DNA of 64,000 nucleotides from Bacteroidales bacterium (lineage in GTDB: Bacteria; Bacteroidota; Bacteroidia; Bacteroidales; UBA3663): the NCBI GenBank assembly GCA_017548545.1, contig JAFYZW010000006.1:1-64000 (forward strand), given 5' to 3'. Positions 33,232-43,215 of the stretch are shown in pieces. The notes below the pieces were generated by a model that ran no database searches, had not been told where the DNA came from, and worked only from the letters and a program-made list of their open reading frames with translations. Positions within the stretch are counted from its first letter, which is position 1. Each line of letters starts with the position of its first letter. The position numbers were made by a program, and so were the translations under genes.

Positions 33232-35808
33232 CTAATACTGGCTGATATTGTAAAGGTTCTTCATCTTCACCTCCTCAGCGGGCGTACTGAGCAACGTGAT
33301 GAGCTGCTGGGGTGTCAAACTCAACTTCGGCTGGAAAGCTTCGCTGTGCATATAGCTGAGCACGCTGCCAAAGAAGGCACGACCTTCGGGGTACCTGGCT
33401 GCCTCGTCAAGGTCACTCATGACGATGAGCAGACTGCCCTCACCTACCTTACACTCCAACACAAGGCCAAGCTTGTGGTTGCGCTCGAAGTTATCGACCA
33501 CCTGAACCATGGGAAGGAACTCCTTGGGCCAGGCATCGAGAATAAGAGGATGGCTGTGATGGAGTACGGGGAACCACTGCCAGCTGGTGTATCCATCGGT
33601 GGGGAACCCTGCGAAGAGTGGCTGATCGGGATCGGTGAGGATGCCCATGGTGCCAGGCGAAGGTTCGCGATTGTTGTTGGCACAAATCGTCTTGAACATA
33701 CGATAGTTCCAATAATCGGTCATGAACAACGGGCCAACGGTACATTGCGACTCGGCGGGCGTGAGCAGCACCTTGGCACCCAACTGCAACTGGGCGAGGA
33801 CTTCGGAGGTCAGGCTATCGCAACGCACGATGTCGGTGGAGAGCTTGCCAATCCACTTGTCGTCGTGGCAGGAAGGATAGACCCAAAGCGGATAGCTGTT
33901 GGAAGCCTCGACGCCTTCGATCTCGAGTCGGAGGTCCATGCGGGTAGCCTTCTTGATTTGCGAGAGATTGACCTGCAAGGTGCCTGCAGTGAACAGGCCG
34001 ATGATGTCGGAACTGATGGTGATCTTGCCACTCGCGATAATCTTGTCGCTGGCATTGAGGGTCCATTTCAGGGATTTACCCTTGAGGGAGGATTCGCCGT
34101 AGTTGGCAATCTGGATTTGTCCGTAAAGGCCAGCTCCTGAGGTGTAACAGTAGCTGTCGGTGATGAACATCGGAACGACGGGAGAACACCACTGGCGCCA
34201 TTCCTCACGACTGCAGATGCCCTTGTTGTCCATGAACGCATCGAGGATGCCGACGTAGGCAGAGCCCTGGCCGGGATAATCCTGCAGGTCGAGCAACTGA
34301 TAACCCGCCATGCTAGGTGTGCGGAGGTCGAGCTCGATGTCGGCCTTGTAGAGCTGTGCGCTCCAACGACCTGTGGCCTCATGATAGGCTAGGGCCATGT
34401 CGGCCAATCCGGAATCGTGCAGACGCTGACGGAAGACCTCAAGATTATAGGGATAGAGCACGCCCTTGTACTTCTCGATTTCGGCAAAGTCGGGATAGAT
34501 CTGGAACTGACCTGTCTCGTGACTGATGACCGGCACATCGCACAACTGGCAACCCTCTTCGAGGGTGCGTGTCGTGGACGGACGGAAATGATTGAGCACA
34601 CCTCCATCGGCCACATCGGCAAACGAGAACGAGCCACGGGTGTGAGTATTGTAATTGCCCCATCCCTCACCTCCTACACGGCAGGTGGTGAAATAGTCCA
34701 TGCCCGGCTTGACGCCCTGATAACCTAGGTAATAATTGGAGCCGAAGGTATAGAGCTTGTCGGGACAGAGGGCGCGCAGCTCATCGACAAAACGCTTCAT
34801 GGCGTCGATGCTTCCCCACAACTCGTTGCCGAGCGCCATGAAGACAAACGACGGATGGTGGCCGTACTCCTTGAGGATATTGATGCCCTCCTTATGGAGG
34901 AACGTCATCAGAACGGAATCCTTCTCGTTGAAATCGCCCCAGAAGGGAAGTTCGGGCTGCATGTAGATGCCCAAGCTGTCGGCTGCTGCAAAGGCTGCAT
35001 CGGGGGGACACCAGGAATGGAAACGGATGTGATTGATGCCATAATCCTTGCAGATACCCAGATACCAGAGCCATTCATCGACCGTCATGGCCACATGGGC
35101 ATGAAGGGGCCATACACAGGCATCGTGCTTGCCACGAAGGAAGATGCGATGACCATTGGCGTAGAAATGACGACCTTCGATGTGGAAGTCGTTGAACGCG
35201 GGATTGACTTTGGCAGGACGCACCTTGGCAGGTTCATTGCCAGCTATCAGGCAGATGTTGCCGATGATGCCATTCCAATTGGTTTGCGTATCCTCGGTGT
35301 AGGCGTGGCTATTGCCATAGATCTGCTCGGGCACGCCATTGGAGTTATCGACCATGATGGCAAGGTCGTGACGACCGGGGGCAAGACGCCCCAAGGCAAA
35401 GCGTTGAGGGGTGGAAATATTGTTGGAAGTACCGACATATTTGCCATCCACGTAGATGCGGGTCAACTTGGTGCGTTCGAGGAGCAGCGTCCAATTTGCG
35501 GTGTCGTTCCAAACTTCGAAAGACTTGTTGTACCAAGCCTGCCCCTTGTAGCTGAAACGACGCGATAAACGGGTGGTTTCGCTCCTATCGGCACAGGGTT
35601 CGCCCAAGCCATTGGTGTCGGTCGTGCCTGGCAAGGTCACGGCAAAATTATATTGGGCGCTATCGAAGCCCATACGCCATCGTCCAGCAAGGTCAACGAC
35701 CTCCGGACGATAGTTGTTATCACTGGATTGCGGGTTTGCCAAAAGGCCATTCAAACATGTGAAGGCCATGAGGAACAACCCGATAGATACTGTTCGTCGT
35801 ACGTTCAT
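33232..35808 (-). CDS. Glycoside hydrolase family 2 protein, exported
   Basis: 858 residues with a signal peptide (SIGLFLMAFTCLNGLLA). Order: sugar-binding jelly-roll (residues about 35-190), immunoglobulin-like part, TIM barrel from about 210, then a long C-terminal extension. The GH2 acid/base Glu is E329 in MALGNELWG and the nucleophile is probably E431 in ISHETGQF. GH2 includes beta-galactosidases, mannosidases and glucuronidases; the substrate cannot be told. Not in a SusCD locus; it follows the cobW gene by 38 bp in what looks like a dapA-cobW-GH2 transcript. Confidence 0.85.
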   Translation of the reverse strand: MNVRRTVSIGLFLMAFTCLNGLLANPQSSDNNYRPEVVDLAGRWRMGFDSAQYNFAVTLPGTTDTNGLGEPCADRSETTRLSRRFSYKGQAWYNKSFEVWNDTANWTLLLERTKLTRIYVDGKYVGTSNNISTPQRFALGRLAPGRHDLAIMVDNSNGVPEQIYGNSHAYTEDTQTNWNGIIGNICLIAGNEPAKVRPAKVNPAFNDFHIEGRHFYANGHRIFLRGKHDACVWPLHAHVAMTVDEWLWYLGICKDYGINHIRFHSWCPPDAAFAAADSLGIYMQPELPFWGDFNEKDSVLMTFLHKEGINILKEYGHHPSFVFMALGNELWGSIDAMKRFVDELRALCPDKLYTFGSNYYLGYQGVKPGMDYFTTCRVGGEGWGNYNTHTRGSFSFADVADGGVLNHFRPSTTRTLEEGCQLCDVPVISHETGQFQIYPDFAEIEKYKGVLYPYNLEVFRQRLHDSGLADMALAYHEATGRWSAQLYKADIELDLRTPSMAGYQLLDLQDYPGQGSAYVGILDAFMDNKGICSREEWRQWCSPVVPMFITDSYCYTSGAGLYGQIQIANYGESSLKGKSLKWTLNASDKIIASGKITISSDIIGLFTAGTLQVNLSQIKKATRMDLRLEIEGVEASNSYPLWVYPSCHDDKWIGKLSTDIVRCDSLTSEVLAQLQLGAKVLLTPAESQCTVGPLFMTDYWNYRMFKTICANNNREPSPGTMGILTDPDQPLFAGFPTDGYTSWQWFPVLHHSHPLILDAWPKEFLPMVQVVDNFERNHKLGLVLECKVGEGSLLIVMSDLDEAARYPEGRAFFGSVLSYMHSEAFQPKLSLTPQQLITLLSTPAEEVKMKNLYNISQY

Positions 35809-35846
35809 GGTGTGGTATTAGGATAATTGATGAAAACATCGGGAAC

Positions 35847-37124
35847 CTACTGAACCAGGCAGGCGTCCATTTCCTTCTTGATGAGGGCCTTGTCGAGGTT
35901 CTGACCAATGAAGACAATCTTCTGCATACGGTCGCCATAGAACTCGTCCCAATCGCGACGGAGGTTGGCATCGCGTTCCAACATCATTTCGAGCTCACGT
36001 TTGGGCATGGTAGCGAACCAGTTGCCGGCATTGCGAACGGTGGTTTGACGACCTGCCTGCTCGAAGACATAGCACACATCCTGCTCGTCGGAGAAATAGC
36101 AGATGCCCTTGGCGCGGATGATATTCTTTGGCCAACGACGTGCCACAAAGTCATCGAAGAGGCCCAGGATGATGGGTTGGCGGGCATAGTAAACGTAAGT
36201 GACAAAGCCGTATTCTTCGGCTTCTCCTTCCCCATCGAGATGATGGTGATGGTGATGATGATGATGCTCATGCTCGTCGTCATCGTCATCGTCGTCATCA
36301 TCGTGGTGATGGTGGTGGTGATGATCGTGATCGTCGTCATCATCGTCGTCGTGGTGATGATGCTCTTGTATCTCGGCATCTTCGTCAAGCTCACCTTCGA
36401 CCTTTTGAATCCAAGTGGCCGAAGTGGCTACGGAATCGAAGTCGAACATCCGGGTATTGATAAGCTCTTCGAGAGGAATGTTGCAATAATCGCACTCCAC
36501 AATCTTTGCCTTTGGCTGAAGGGCACGAATAATTTCGTGTAGTCGGCGGAGTTCCTCCTTGGTGACTTCGGATGCCTTGTTGAGCAGGACCATGTTGCAG
36601 AACTCGACCTGCTGGATGAGCAGATTCTCGATATCGTCCTCATCAAGGTTCTGACGGGTAAGTGACTCACCACCCTGGAACTCGTCCTTCATGCGAAGAG
36701 AATCGACGACGGTGGCGATGCAATCCAACACAGGAATGCCGCCCTTCAAGGCTTCCTCAGACACAACGCCAGGGATGGAACAGATGGTTTGAGCAATGGG
36801 ACCTGGCTCGCAAACACCCGATGCCTCGATGACAATATAATCGAAACGACTCTGATTGACGAGGTCGGTCAACTGCTGGATGAGGTCCATCTTCAAAGTG
36901 CAGCAGATACAACCATTTTGCAAAGCGACCAGAGAATCATCGCTTTGACCCACAACGCCACCCTTCTGGATAAGGTCGGCATCGATATTCACCTCGCCAA
37001 TATCGTTGACGATGACGGCAAAGCGAATACCCTTCTCGTTGGTAAGGATACGATTGAGAAGGGTTGTCTTACCACTGCCCAGATAACCGGTGAGCAGAAG
37101 GACCGGAACTTGCTTAAATTTCAT
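35847..37124 (-). CDS. CobW/G3E-family GTPase metallochaperone with His/Asp-rich tract
   Basis: 425 residues. Walker A GYLGSGKT (13-20), the metal-binding CxCC motif GCICC (71-75), switch IEASGVCEPGP, Walker B-type VLLNKASE and a C-terminal CobW_C domain from about 305. Between the domains, residues 255-295 consist of 22 His, 17 Asp and 2 Glu. COG0523 proteins deliver zinc, cobalt or nickel to client enzymes. The client is not shown; dapA lies 5 bp upstream and GH2 downstream. Start at the ATG at 37124, in front of the first beta-strand. Confidence 0.9.
   Translation of the reverse strand: MKFKQVPVLLLTGYLGSGKTTLLNRILTNEKGIRFAVIVNDIGEVNIDADLIQKGGVVGQSDDSLVALQNGCICCTLKMDLIQQLTDLVNQSRFDYIVIEASGVCEPGPIAQTICSIPGVVSEEALKGGIPVLDCIATVVDSLRMKDEFQGGESLTRQNLDEDDIENLLIQQVEFCNMVLLNKASEVTKEELRRLHEIIRALQPKAKIVECDYCNIPLEELINTRMFDFDSVATSATWIQKVEGELDEDAEIQEHHHHDDDDDDDHDHHHHHHHDDDDDDDDDEHEHHHHHHHHHLDGEGEAEEYGFVTYVYYARQPIILGLFDDFVARRWPKNIIRAKGICYFSDEQDVCYVFEQAGRQTTVRNAGNWFATMPKRELEMMLERDANLRRDWDEFYGDRMQKIVFIGQNLDKALIKKEMDACLVQ
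36240..36362 (-). repeat. CAT/CAC-GAT/GAC trinucleotide low-complexity tract in the cobW gene
   Basis: 123 bp of imperfect His and Asp codons (His CAT/CAC, Asp GAT/GAC) encoding residues 255-295 of the metallochaperone. The plus strand appears as a run of ATG/GTG/GTC triplets, prone to replication slippage in multiples of three. Confidence 0.95.
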
Positions 37125-37129
37125 ATCAA

Positions 37130-38005
37130 TTAAAGTTGACGTAGAATAGCCTGAATCTTTTCGAACGTGGTGATTCGTGTGGGAACGAGCGGCAAGCGCA
37201 GCACATTCTCGCAATATCCCATGGCGCTAAGCATAGCCTTGACGCCCGCAGGATTGCCATCGACAAAGAGCAGCGAGAAGAGCTCCTTGAAACGATGATG
37301 GATGGTCAAGGCGTTCTGGTAATCGCCATTGAGCGCCAATCGGACCATGCGAGCAAACTCGCCAGGAAGGGCATTGCCGATGACCGATACCACACCTTCG
37401 GCACCCAAAGTGATGAGCGGGAAAGTGATGCCATCGTCACCACTGAGCACCGTGAAATCACGAGGCTTGTTCTTGATAATATCATCAATCTGGTCGAAGT
37501 TGCCCGATGCCTCCTTGATAGCGATGATGTTTGGATTGTCGTAAGCAAGACGAAGCGTCGTTTCGGCAGTCATATTCACACCGACACGACCTGGCACATT
37601 GTACAGAATGACAGGAATCGGCGAAGCCTTGGCAATGGTAGAGAAATGCTGATAGAGGCCCTCCTGCGAGGGTTTGTTGTAATACGGAACCACACTGAGC
37701 ACAGCATCGATGCCGCGCCAATCGGTATACCTCAACTCATTGACGATGGCCATGGTGTTGTTGCCACCACATCCGATGACGATGGGGATACGTCCACGTA
37801 CCTGATCGGTGACCAGTTGGCGCACTTTTGCTCGTTCTTCGGGGGTAAGTGTTGGCGTTTCGGCAGTAGTGCAAAGGACGCAAAGAAAGTCCGCACCGCT
37901 GCTCACCTGATATTCAACCAAACGCTGCAACGCTTCGTAGTCAACCGACATGTCGGCTTTGAAAGGAGTGACAAGGGCTATGCCCATGCCTTTGATTTTT
38001 CCCAT
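37130..38005 (-). CDS. dapA: 4-hydroxy-tetrahydrodipicolinate synthase
   Basis: 291 residues, class I aldolase TIM barrel. Starts GMGIALVTPFKADMSVD; the catalytic Tyr in VILYNVPGRVG and the Schiff-base Lys in IAIKEASGNFDQ are present, plus the GGNNT motif. It condenses pyruvate and aspartate semialdehyde in lysine/diaminopimelate synthesis. First gene of a probable operon with cobW and GH2, read from the promoter at 38038. Confidence 0.95.
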   Translation of the reverse strand: MGKIKGMGIALVTPFKADMSVDYEALQRLVEYQVSSGADFLCVLCTTAETPTLTPEERAKVRQLVTDQVRGRIPIVIGCGGNNTMAIVNELRYTDWRGIDAVLSVVPYYNKPSQEGLYQHFSTIAKASPIPVILYNVPGRVGVNMTAETTLRLAYDNPNIIAIKEASGNFDQIDDIIKNKPRDFTVLSGDDGITFPLITLGAEGVVSVIGNALPGEFARMVRLALNGDYQNALTIHHRFKELFSLLFVDGNPAGVKAMLSAMGYCENVLRLPLVPTRITTFEKIQAILRQL

Positions 38006-38037
38006 ATATAATTATAAAAAATTGCGATTTTCGGGCG

Positions 38038-38045
38038 CAAATATA
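38038..38045 (-). promoter_or_regulatory. -7 box for the dapA operon
   Basis: TATATTTG on the minus strand, 33 bp upstream of the dapA ATG, with a TTTTG-like -33 about 20 bp further on the same strand (CAAAAA-rich region near 38060-38090). Confidence 0.6.
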
Positions 38046-38088
38046 ATAAAATATTTGTATTTATCGCCTAAAAACCGCATTTTTTTAA

Positions 38089-39000
38089 TCAAACTTTCAG
38101 CGCTCCGACAATTTCGGACACATTTTGACAGCCATGCCGGTCAAGATATTCATCTATGCCATCGATAATCTTCATGGTTACTGCAGGGTCGATAAAGTTG
38201 GCTGTACCCACCTCGATTGCCCTGGCTCCACATAGCATGAACTCGATGGCATCGGTGGCGTCCATGATGCCTCCAAGGCCCACAATCGGAATCTTTACGG
38301 CGTTGTAAACCTGCCATACACAGCGCAAGGCAATGGGCTTGATGGCAGCGCCAGAAAGGCCTCCAGTGACTGTACTCAGCACGGGACGCTGACGTTCGGC
38401 ATCGACAGCCATAGCAAGCACCGTGTTGATGAGACTGACCGAATCGGCGCCAGCTCCCTCGACCGCTTTTGCAATTTCGGCAATACTGGTCACATTCGGC
38501 GTCAGCTTGACGATGAGGGGCTTCTTGTACACAGCTCGCACAGCCTTCACAACTTCGGCAGCCATCCCGGGACGGGTGCCAAAGCCCATTCCTCCAGCCT
38601 TTACATTCGGACAGGAGATATTGAGTTCGATAGCAGGAATCGTCTCCACTTCGTTCAGCATCCTGGCCCCTTCCACATAGTCCTCGATACAACTTCCGCT
38701 GAGGTTGACTATCACGTTGGTCTTCAATGAGGCCAACTGAGGATGGATGTGCGTGATGTAATACTCCACGCCTTTGTTCTGAAGCCCCACCGCATTGATC
38801 ATTCCCGATGGCGTCTCGGCCAAACGCGGGTAAGGATTGCCCTGACGTGGAAGGAGCGTTGTGCCTTTGACAATGAAACCTCCGAGACGCTCAAGGTCGA
38901 TGAAGTCGCTGAACTCCGTGCCATAACCAAATGTTCCAGAGGCTGTAAGTACGGGATTCTTCAATGTGAGACCCGCTATATTTGTCGACAGATTTGCCAT
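38089..39000 (-). CDS. pyrD: Dihydroorotate dehydrogenase B (NAD+), catalytic subunit
   Basis: 303 residues, FMN barrel of class 1B. The catalytic cysteine is in [13 protein letters not shown]; other motifs are [18 protein letters not shown] and [19 protein letters not shown]. It oxidises dihydroorotate to orotate and passes electrons to PyrK. Start at the ATG at 39000; a TTG at 39009 is in frame but less likely. 35 bp after pyrK. Confidence 0.95.
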   Translation of the reverse strand: MANLSTNIAGLTLKNPVLTASGTFGYGTEFSDFIDLERLGGFIVKGTTLLPRQGNPYPRLAETPSGMINAVGLQNKGVEYYITHIHPQLASLKTNVIVNLSGSCIEDYVEGARMLNEVETIPAIELNISCPNVKAGGMGFGTRPGMAAEVVKAVRAVYKKPLIVKLTPNVTSIAEIAKAVEGAGADSVSLINTVLAMAVDAERQRPVLSTVTGGLSGAAIKPIALRCVWQVYNAVKIPIVGLGGIMDATDAIEFMLCGARAIEVGTANFIDPAVTMKIIDGIDEYLDRHGCQNVSEIVGALKV

Positions 39001-39035
39001 ATCTTTCAAATGTCATTAGTTTAACAGATATCTAC

Positions 39036-39845
39036 CTACCACTTGAGGTCCTTGATGTCGAAGACGGGGCCATCGGTGCAGACACACTTGTGTCCGTCCT
39101 TGGTATCCTCGACACAACAGAGGCAAACGCCAAGGCCACAGGCCATCTTGTTCTCGAGGGAGACTTCACAGAAGTGGGGACGCTCATTCTGCTTCCAACA
39201 GGAAACCATCCGGGCAACAGCCATCATCATCGGACCAGGGCCACAAACCCTAATGGCATCGAAAGAACCTTCACGAAGGACGGAATGCTGGGTAACAAAT
39301 CCACGTTGGCAATCCACCCCCTCAATGATTGATCCATCTTCGGTTGTGATATATACCTTTCCGACTTTACGGAACTGCGCAACTTGTGCTATTTCTGCGC
39401 AACTTTTTCCTCCTAAAAGGAAGCTGACTTGAGCGCCATGCTCCACCAGTTGATACCCTGTCTCGAGAAGGGGAGCCACACCAACGCCGCCACCAATCAA
39501 GAGATATTTCTTCACCTGATCATCGACATCGATGGTAAAACCACTGCCAAGAGGATATAAAATATTTAATAGATCGCGCGCGCGCAAGTTGGCGAGCTTA
39601 TTGGTGCCATCTCCAGCACGTTGGATGAGGAGCCACAGCTCGTTGGACTCACGATCGACACGATGAATGGAGATTGGGCGTCGGAGGAATACCTTGGGTT
39701 CGTTATCAACTCTCAACTCTACGAATTGACCAGGAAGACAAGTCGCGATAGGCGTTCCATCGGCCGGTGTAAGGCGCAAGATGAAGAGCCGATCGGACAA
39801 CTGTTCGTTGGTCACAACATGGAAGTCAGTTATGTACTTTTTCAT
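39036..39845 (-). CDS. pyrK: Dihydroorotate dehydrogenase electron-transfer subunit
   Basis: 269 residues: FAD domain (LPGQFVELRV, RRPISIHR), NAD domain (LLIGGGVGVAPLL, RVCGPGPMM) and a C-terminal [2Fe-2S] cluster site with cysteines in MACGLGVCLCC and the later CVCTDGPVF. It links PyrD to NAD+. Start at the ATG at 39845; the frame opens at a GTG one codon earlier. First gene of pyrK-pyrD. Confidence 0.95.
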   Translation of the reverse strand: MKKYITDFHVVTNEQLSDRLFILRLTPADGTPIATCLPGQFVELRVDNEPKVFLRRPISIHRVDRESNELWLLIQRAGDGTNKLANLRARDLLNILYPLGSGFTIDVDDQVKKYLLIGGGVGVAPLLETGYQLVEHGAQVSFLLGGKSCAEIAQVAQFRKVGKVYITTEDGSIIEGVDCQRGFVTQHSVLREGSFDAIRVCGPGPMMMAVARMVSCWKQNERPHFCEVSLENKMACGLGVCLCCVEDTKDGHKCVCTDGPVFDIKDLKW

Positions 39846-39848
39846 CAC

Positions 39849-40421
39849 TTAAGAATTTGCGTCAGAATCAACGTTCTTCTTTTAAACGTACATCTCATAC
39901 TTTTATTGTGTGAAGTGCGATTCTGGCGAATTTTTGCATTATTCATTTTGGCAAAAACAAGGGGATTATTGCGGGTGATTTTTATCATTAGGGGATTTTT
40001 AGACAAACCAGAATAAGGCAGGAAACATTGCGATCCAATCATAGAATGCAATTATACTTAACATGGCATTTTCTACTGACTTTTAGCAACTTACAATTAG
40101 TGAAAAATTGACAATTTTATCATTTTGCATATTTTTGCATATATTCGATCGCGGAAATCTGAAAATAAAATTAGATTCAATGGCGATTTGTGCTCATTTT
40201 CAGTAATTTACATTCACTTGTATATTCCGCATATTTTACTTATGCATATAATAATGAAATATTCATCTTTTAGTGGGATAAATCTGCAAATAATTATGCG
40301 TTTTGCATACTTTATGCATTCCTCCTAACCCCTTTAAACACCCATTTTTCAGGGTCAAAATATGTAATGATTTTTTTTGTTTTTTTTGGCCAAAAGATTT
40401 GGAGATATCATTTTTTTTTTA
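39849..40421. other. AT-rich intergenic region without a gene; TGCATA cluster
   Basis: About 600 bp between divergent genes with no credible ORF. TGCATA occurs at 40126, 40136, 40243 and 40304, with ATGCAT at 40314, and the similar GCATAT at 40229. The cluster is more than expected by chance in 200 bp and may be binding sites for a regulator. No other structure was found. Confidence 0.5.
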
Positions 40422-40429
40422 TAATTTTG
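40398..40429 (+). promoter_or_regulatory. Promoter of the 182-residue hypothetical gene
   Basis: TTTG at 40398-40401 and -7 box TAATTTTG at 40422-40429, spacing 20 bp, 25 bp before the ATG at 40455. Confidence 0.65.
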
Positions 40430-40454
40430 CAGTCGAAAACAAACCTCAGCTTAT

Positions 40455-41003
40455 ATGGACACCACAGAATTTTCAAAAATATTTCTCCCAAACATCGTCT
40501 TTGAATACTTAAGGGGCACACTACCACCACATGCGCTGGTCGATATTGATGCTTGGAAAAAAGTTTACCCATACCAAAAGCGTAAACGCGGGAATCAGAT
40601 CGATTGGGAACATGTCGAGTTCACTTGCTACGATCTCCAGGATCGCACCCTACTTCTTACCTTCATACTCCCTCAACCCAAGGAGTATGGAGAGGTGGAG
40701 TATGTCGCCATCCGACTGAAACCCGAAGAGCACGACGAGAAGCGCGCCGTCATTTACATACTGACAAAGCCACAGGATCCAGGCGACAAATGGGACATCA
40801 GTTACCTCCCCCTTCCGCTTGGTGCCGATAAGATGGAATTCAAATTCAAGCAGAAGATCAGCAGTACTGACCAGGTGCGCAACTTCGCTAAAGACGTGCA
40901 ACAAATAGATTTCTACGACGACAGCTACAACAAGTCCATCCTCGACGACTTCCGTGATATATTTAGTAATATGTTCCGTTCACAGGATGACAATTACAAA
41001 TGA
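40455..41003 (+). CDS. Hypothetical protein
   Basis: 182 residues, no signal peptide, mixed alpha/beta with many charged residues. Notable stretches are FSKIFLPNIVFEYL at the N-terminus and a C-terminal FRDIFSNMFRS. I recognise no family or catalytic motif. It has its own promoter and a terminator after it, so it is a single-gene unit ahead of uvrB. Confidence 0.7.
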   Translation: MDTTEFSKIFLPNIVFEYLRGTLPPHALVDIDAWKKVYPYQKRKRGNQIDWEHVEFTCYDLQDRTLLLTFILPQPKEYGEVEYVAIRLKPEEHDEKRAVIYILTKPQDPGDKWDISYLPLPLGADKMEFKFKQKISSTDQVRNFAKDVQQIDFYDDSYNKSILDDFRDIFSNMFRSQDDNYK

Positions 41004-41011
41004 TAACCTTG

Positions 41012-41049
41012 ATGCCAAATACTAATTTATGTTATTATTTGGCATTTTT
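41012..41049 (+). terminator. Terminator of the hypothetical gene before uvrB
   Basis: Perfect 10-bp stem ATGCCAAATA (41012-41021) with TATTTGGCAT (41035-41044) and then TTTTTC. The same 10-bp arm appears in the terminator at 252-286. Confidence 0.85.
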
Positions 41050-41060
41050 CTTTCTTAATA

Positions 41061-41092
41061 TTTTGTGGTACGCGCGAGAATACTTATCTTTG
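41061..41092 (+). promoter_or_regulatory. Promoter of uvrB-fhs
   Basis: TTTTG at 41061-41065, 19-20 bp, then TATCTTTG at 41085-41092, 34 bp before the uvrB ATG. Confidence 0.75.
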
Positions 41093-41125
41093 CGCACTTT
41101 TTGAGGTGTTCATCTCTTTATTCTC

Positions 41126-43195
41126 ATGATCTTCGACATAAAGTCCGATTACAAGCCAATGGGCGATCAGCCAGAAGCCATCCGTCAACTGTCGGAGGGC
41201 GTATTGTCGGGCATCCCTGCTCAAACCCTACTGGGCGTAACTGGTTCCGGCAAAACTTTCACTATGGCGAACATTATCCAACAAACCGAACGCCCTACCC
41301 TCATCTTAAGCCACAACAAGACACTCGCTGCACAGCTTTACAGCGAGATGCGCGCTTTCTTCCCCAATAACCAGGTCGAATATTTTGTCAGCTACTACGA
41401 CTACTACCAACCTGAGGCTTATCTGCCGGCCAGCGACACATATATCGAGAAGGATCTGGACATCAATATGGAGCTTGACCAGCTCAGACTATCCGCCACA
41501 TACGCTCTGCTGTCAGGCAGAAGAGATGTTATCGTAGTCTCTTCGGTCAGCTGTTTGTATGGTATTGGCAACCCTGAGGACTTCCACAACAATATGATTA
41601 CCGTGGAAGTGGGCCAACAGATTGGCCGTGACGAGTTGCTCCGCGCCCTTCTGAATGCACAATATACTCGCAACGATGTTGCCCTGCAGCGCGGTAATTT
41701 CCAATGCAAGGGTGAAACCGTAGATGTTTTCCTTGCTGCCACGGACCTTATTGTACGTATCCACTTCTGTTTTGACGAAATCGAAGAGATAGAAACGCTC
41801 GATGTCATGACGGGACATACATTACAGAGGATGGATCGATACGTCATCAGTCCAGCCAACATTTTCACAACCACAAAGGACCGTGTGGATCGCGCAGTGG
41901 ATGAAATCGCTTTGGATCTTGGCAAACAAATCGATTATTTTGAAAGCATTGGCGAACCCGAGAAAGCTGCACGCATCAAGGAACGCGTGACTTACGACCT
42001 GGAAATGATCAAGGAAGTGGGATGCTGCTCGGGCGTGGAGAATTATTCCCGCTATTTCGACGGACGTCCACCAGGAAGCAGGCCATTCTGTCTTCTGGAC
42101 TATTTCCCGAAGGACTTTCTGCTCATCGTGGACGAAAGCCACGTCACCATTCCCCAGATTCACGCCATGAGTGGAGGCGACTTCAAACGTAAAACCACAC
42201 TTGTGGAATATGGATTCCGTCTTCCTGCAGCCATCGACAACCGCCCGCTTAAATTTGAGGAATTCGAAGCCCTCACTCCTACCACGATCTACGTCAGCGC
42301 CACACCTGCCGACTATGAGCTGGAACGCAGCGAAGGCATTGTAGCCGAGCAGTTGATACGTCCTACAGGGCTTCTGGATCCGACAATCGAGGTACGTCCT
42401 TCGGAAAACCAGATTGACGACCTGATGGAAGAGATTCAGAAGACCATCGAAGCCGGTGAACGCACCCTGGTCACTACGCTGACAAAAAGGATGGCCGAGG
42501 AACTCGACGAATATCTCCGCGAACATGGTATTCATTGCGCTTATATCCATTCCGACGTCGATACCTTGGACCGTGTACGAATCATGGACGAACTACGAGA
42601 AGGCACATACGATGTCCTTGTCGGTGTCAACCTGCTGCGAGAAGGACTGGACCTCCCAGAGGTTTCGTTGGTGGCCATTCTCGATGCTGATAAGGAAGGC
42701 TTCTTGCGCAATGAGAGGAGTTTGACACAAACAGTAGGACGTGCAGCACGCAATATTCATGGCCGTGCCATCATGTATGCAGACACCATCACCGGCTCAA
42801 TGCAACGCTGCATCGACGAGACAGAACGTCGTCGAATGAAACAGATGAAATACAACGAGGCAAACAACATCACTCCCACCCAGATTGTGAAGCCACGAAA
42901 GAGTCTTCTCGACAACGAACAGCTCACTGACACTCGTACTGCCTTCGAAGCACAAAAGCAGAAGTCGAGGGCATCCCATTTGGACGAAAGCCTCTACAAC
43001 CTGCAAGTGGCTGATGGAAGCTCGCTCGATAATCGCAATAAGTTACAACCACTTACGAGGGAATTCCTGCAAACTGAAATCGACAAGACAAAACAAAAGA
43101 TGCTTTCTGCCGCCAAGGCGCTCGACTTTATGGAAGCTGCCAATCTGAGAGATTACATGCTCATGCTTTCCGAAAAACTGGAACATCTGAAGTAA
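41126..43195 (+). CDS. uvrB: UvrABC excinuclease subunit B
   Basis: 689 residues, full length. Walker [14 protein letters not shown], beta-hairpin region [16 protein letters not shown]-like LLIVDESH, helicase motif [15 protein letters not shown] and VGRAARN, and a C-terminal UVR motif ([14 protein letters not shown]) for UvrC binding. Central DNA-damage verification helicase of nucleotide excision repair. Followed after 20 bp by fhs on the same transcript. Confidence 0.97.
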   Translation: MIFDIKSDYKPMGDQPEAIRQLSEGVLSGIPAQTLLGVTGSGKTFTMANIIQQTERPTLILSHNKTLAAQLYSEMRAFFPNNQVEYFVSYYDYYQPEAYLPASDTYIEKDLDINMELDQLRLSATYALLSGRRDVIVVSSVSCLYGIGNPEDFHNNMITVEVGQQIGRDELLRALLNAQYTRNDVALQRGNFQCKGETVDVFLAATDLIVRIHFCFDEIEEIETLDVMTGHTLQRMDRYVISPANIFTTTKDRVDRAVDEIALDLGKQIDYFESIGEPEKAARIKERVTYDLEMIKEVGCCSGVENYSRYFDGRPPGSRPFCLLDYFPKDFLLIVDESHVTIPQIHAMSGGDFKRKTTLVEYGFRLPAAIDNRPLKFEEFEALTPTTIYVSATPADYELERSEGIVAEQLIRPTGLLDPTIEVRPSENQIDDLMEEIQKTIEAGERTLVTTLTKRMAEELDEYLREHGIHCAYIHSDVDTLDRVRIMDELREGTYDVLVGVNLLREGLDLPEVSLVAILDADKEGFLRNERSLTQTVGRAARNIHGRAIMYADTITGSMQRCIDETERRRMKQMKYNEANNITPTQIVKPRKSLLDNEQLTDTRTAFEAQKQKSRASHLDESLYNLQVADGSSLDNRNKLQPLTREFLQTEIDKTKQKMLSAAKALDFMEAANLRDYMLMLSEKLEHLK

Positions 43196-43215
43196 AACAA
43201 CAAAACTTATATAAT

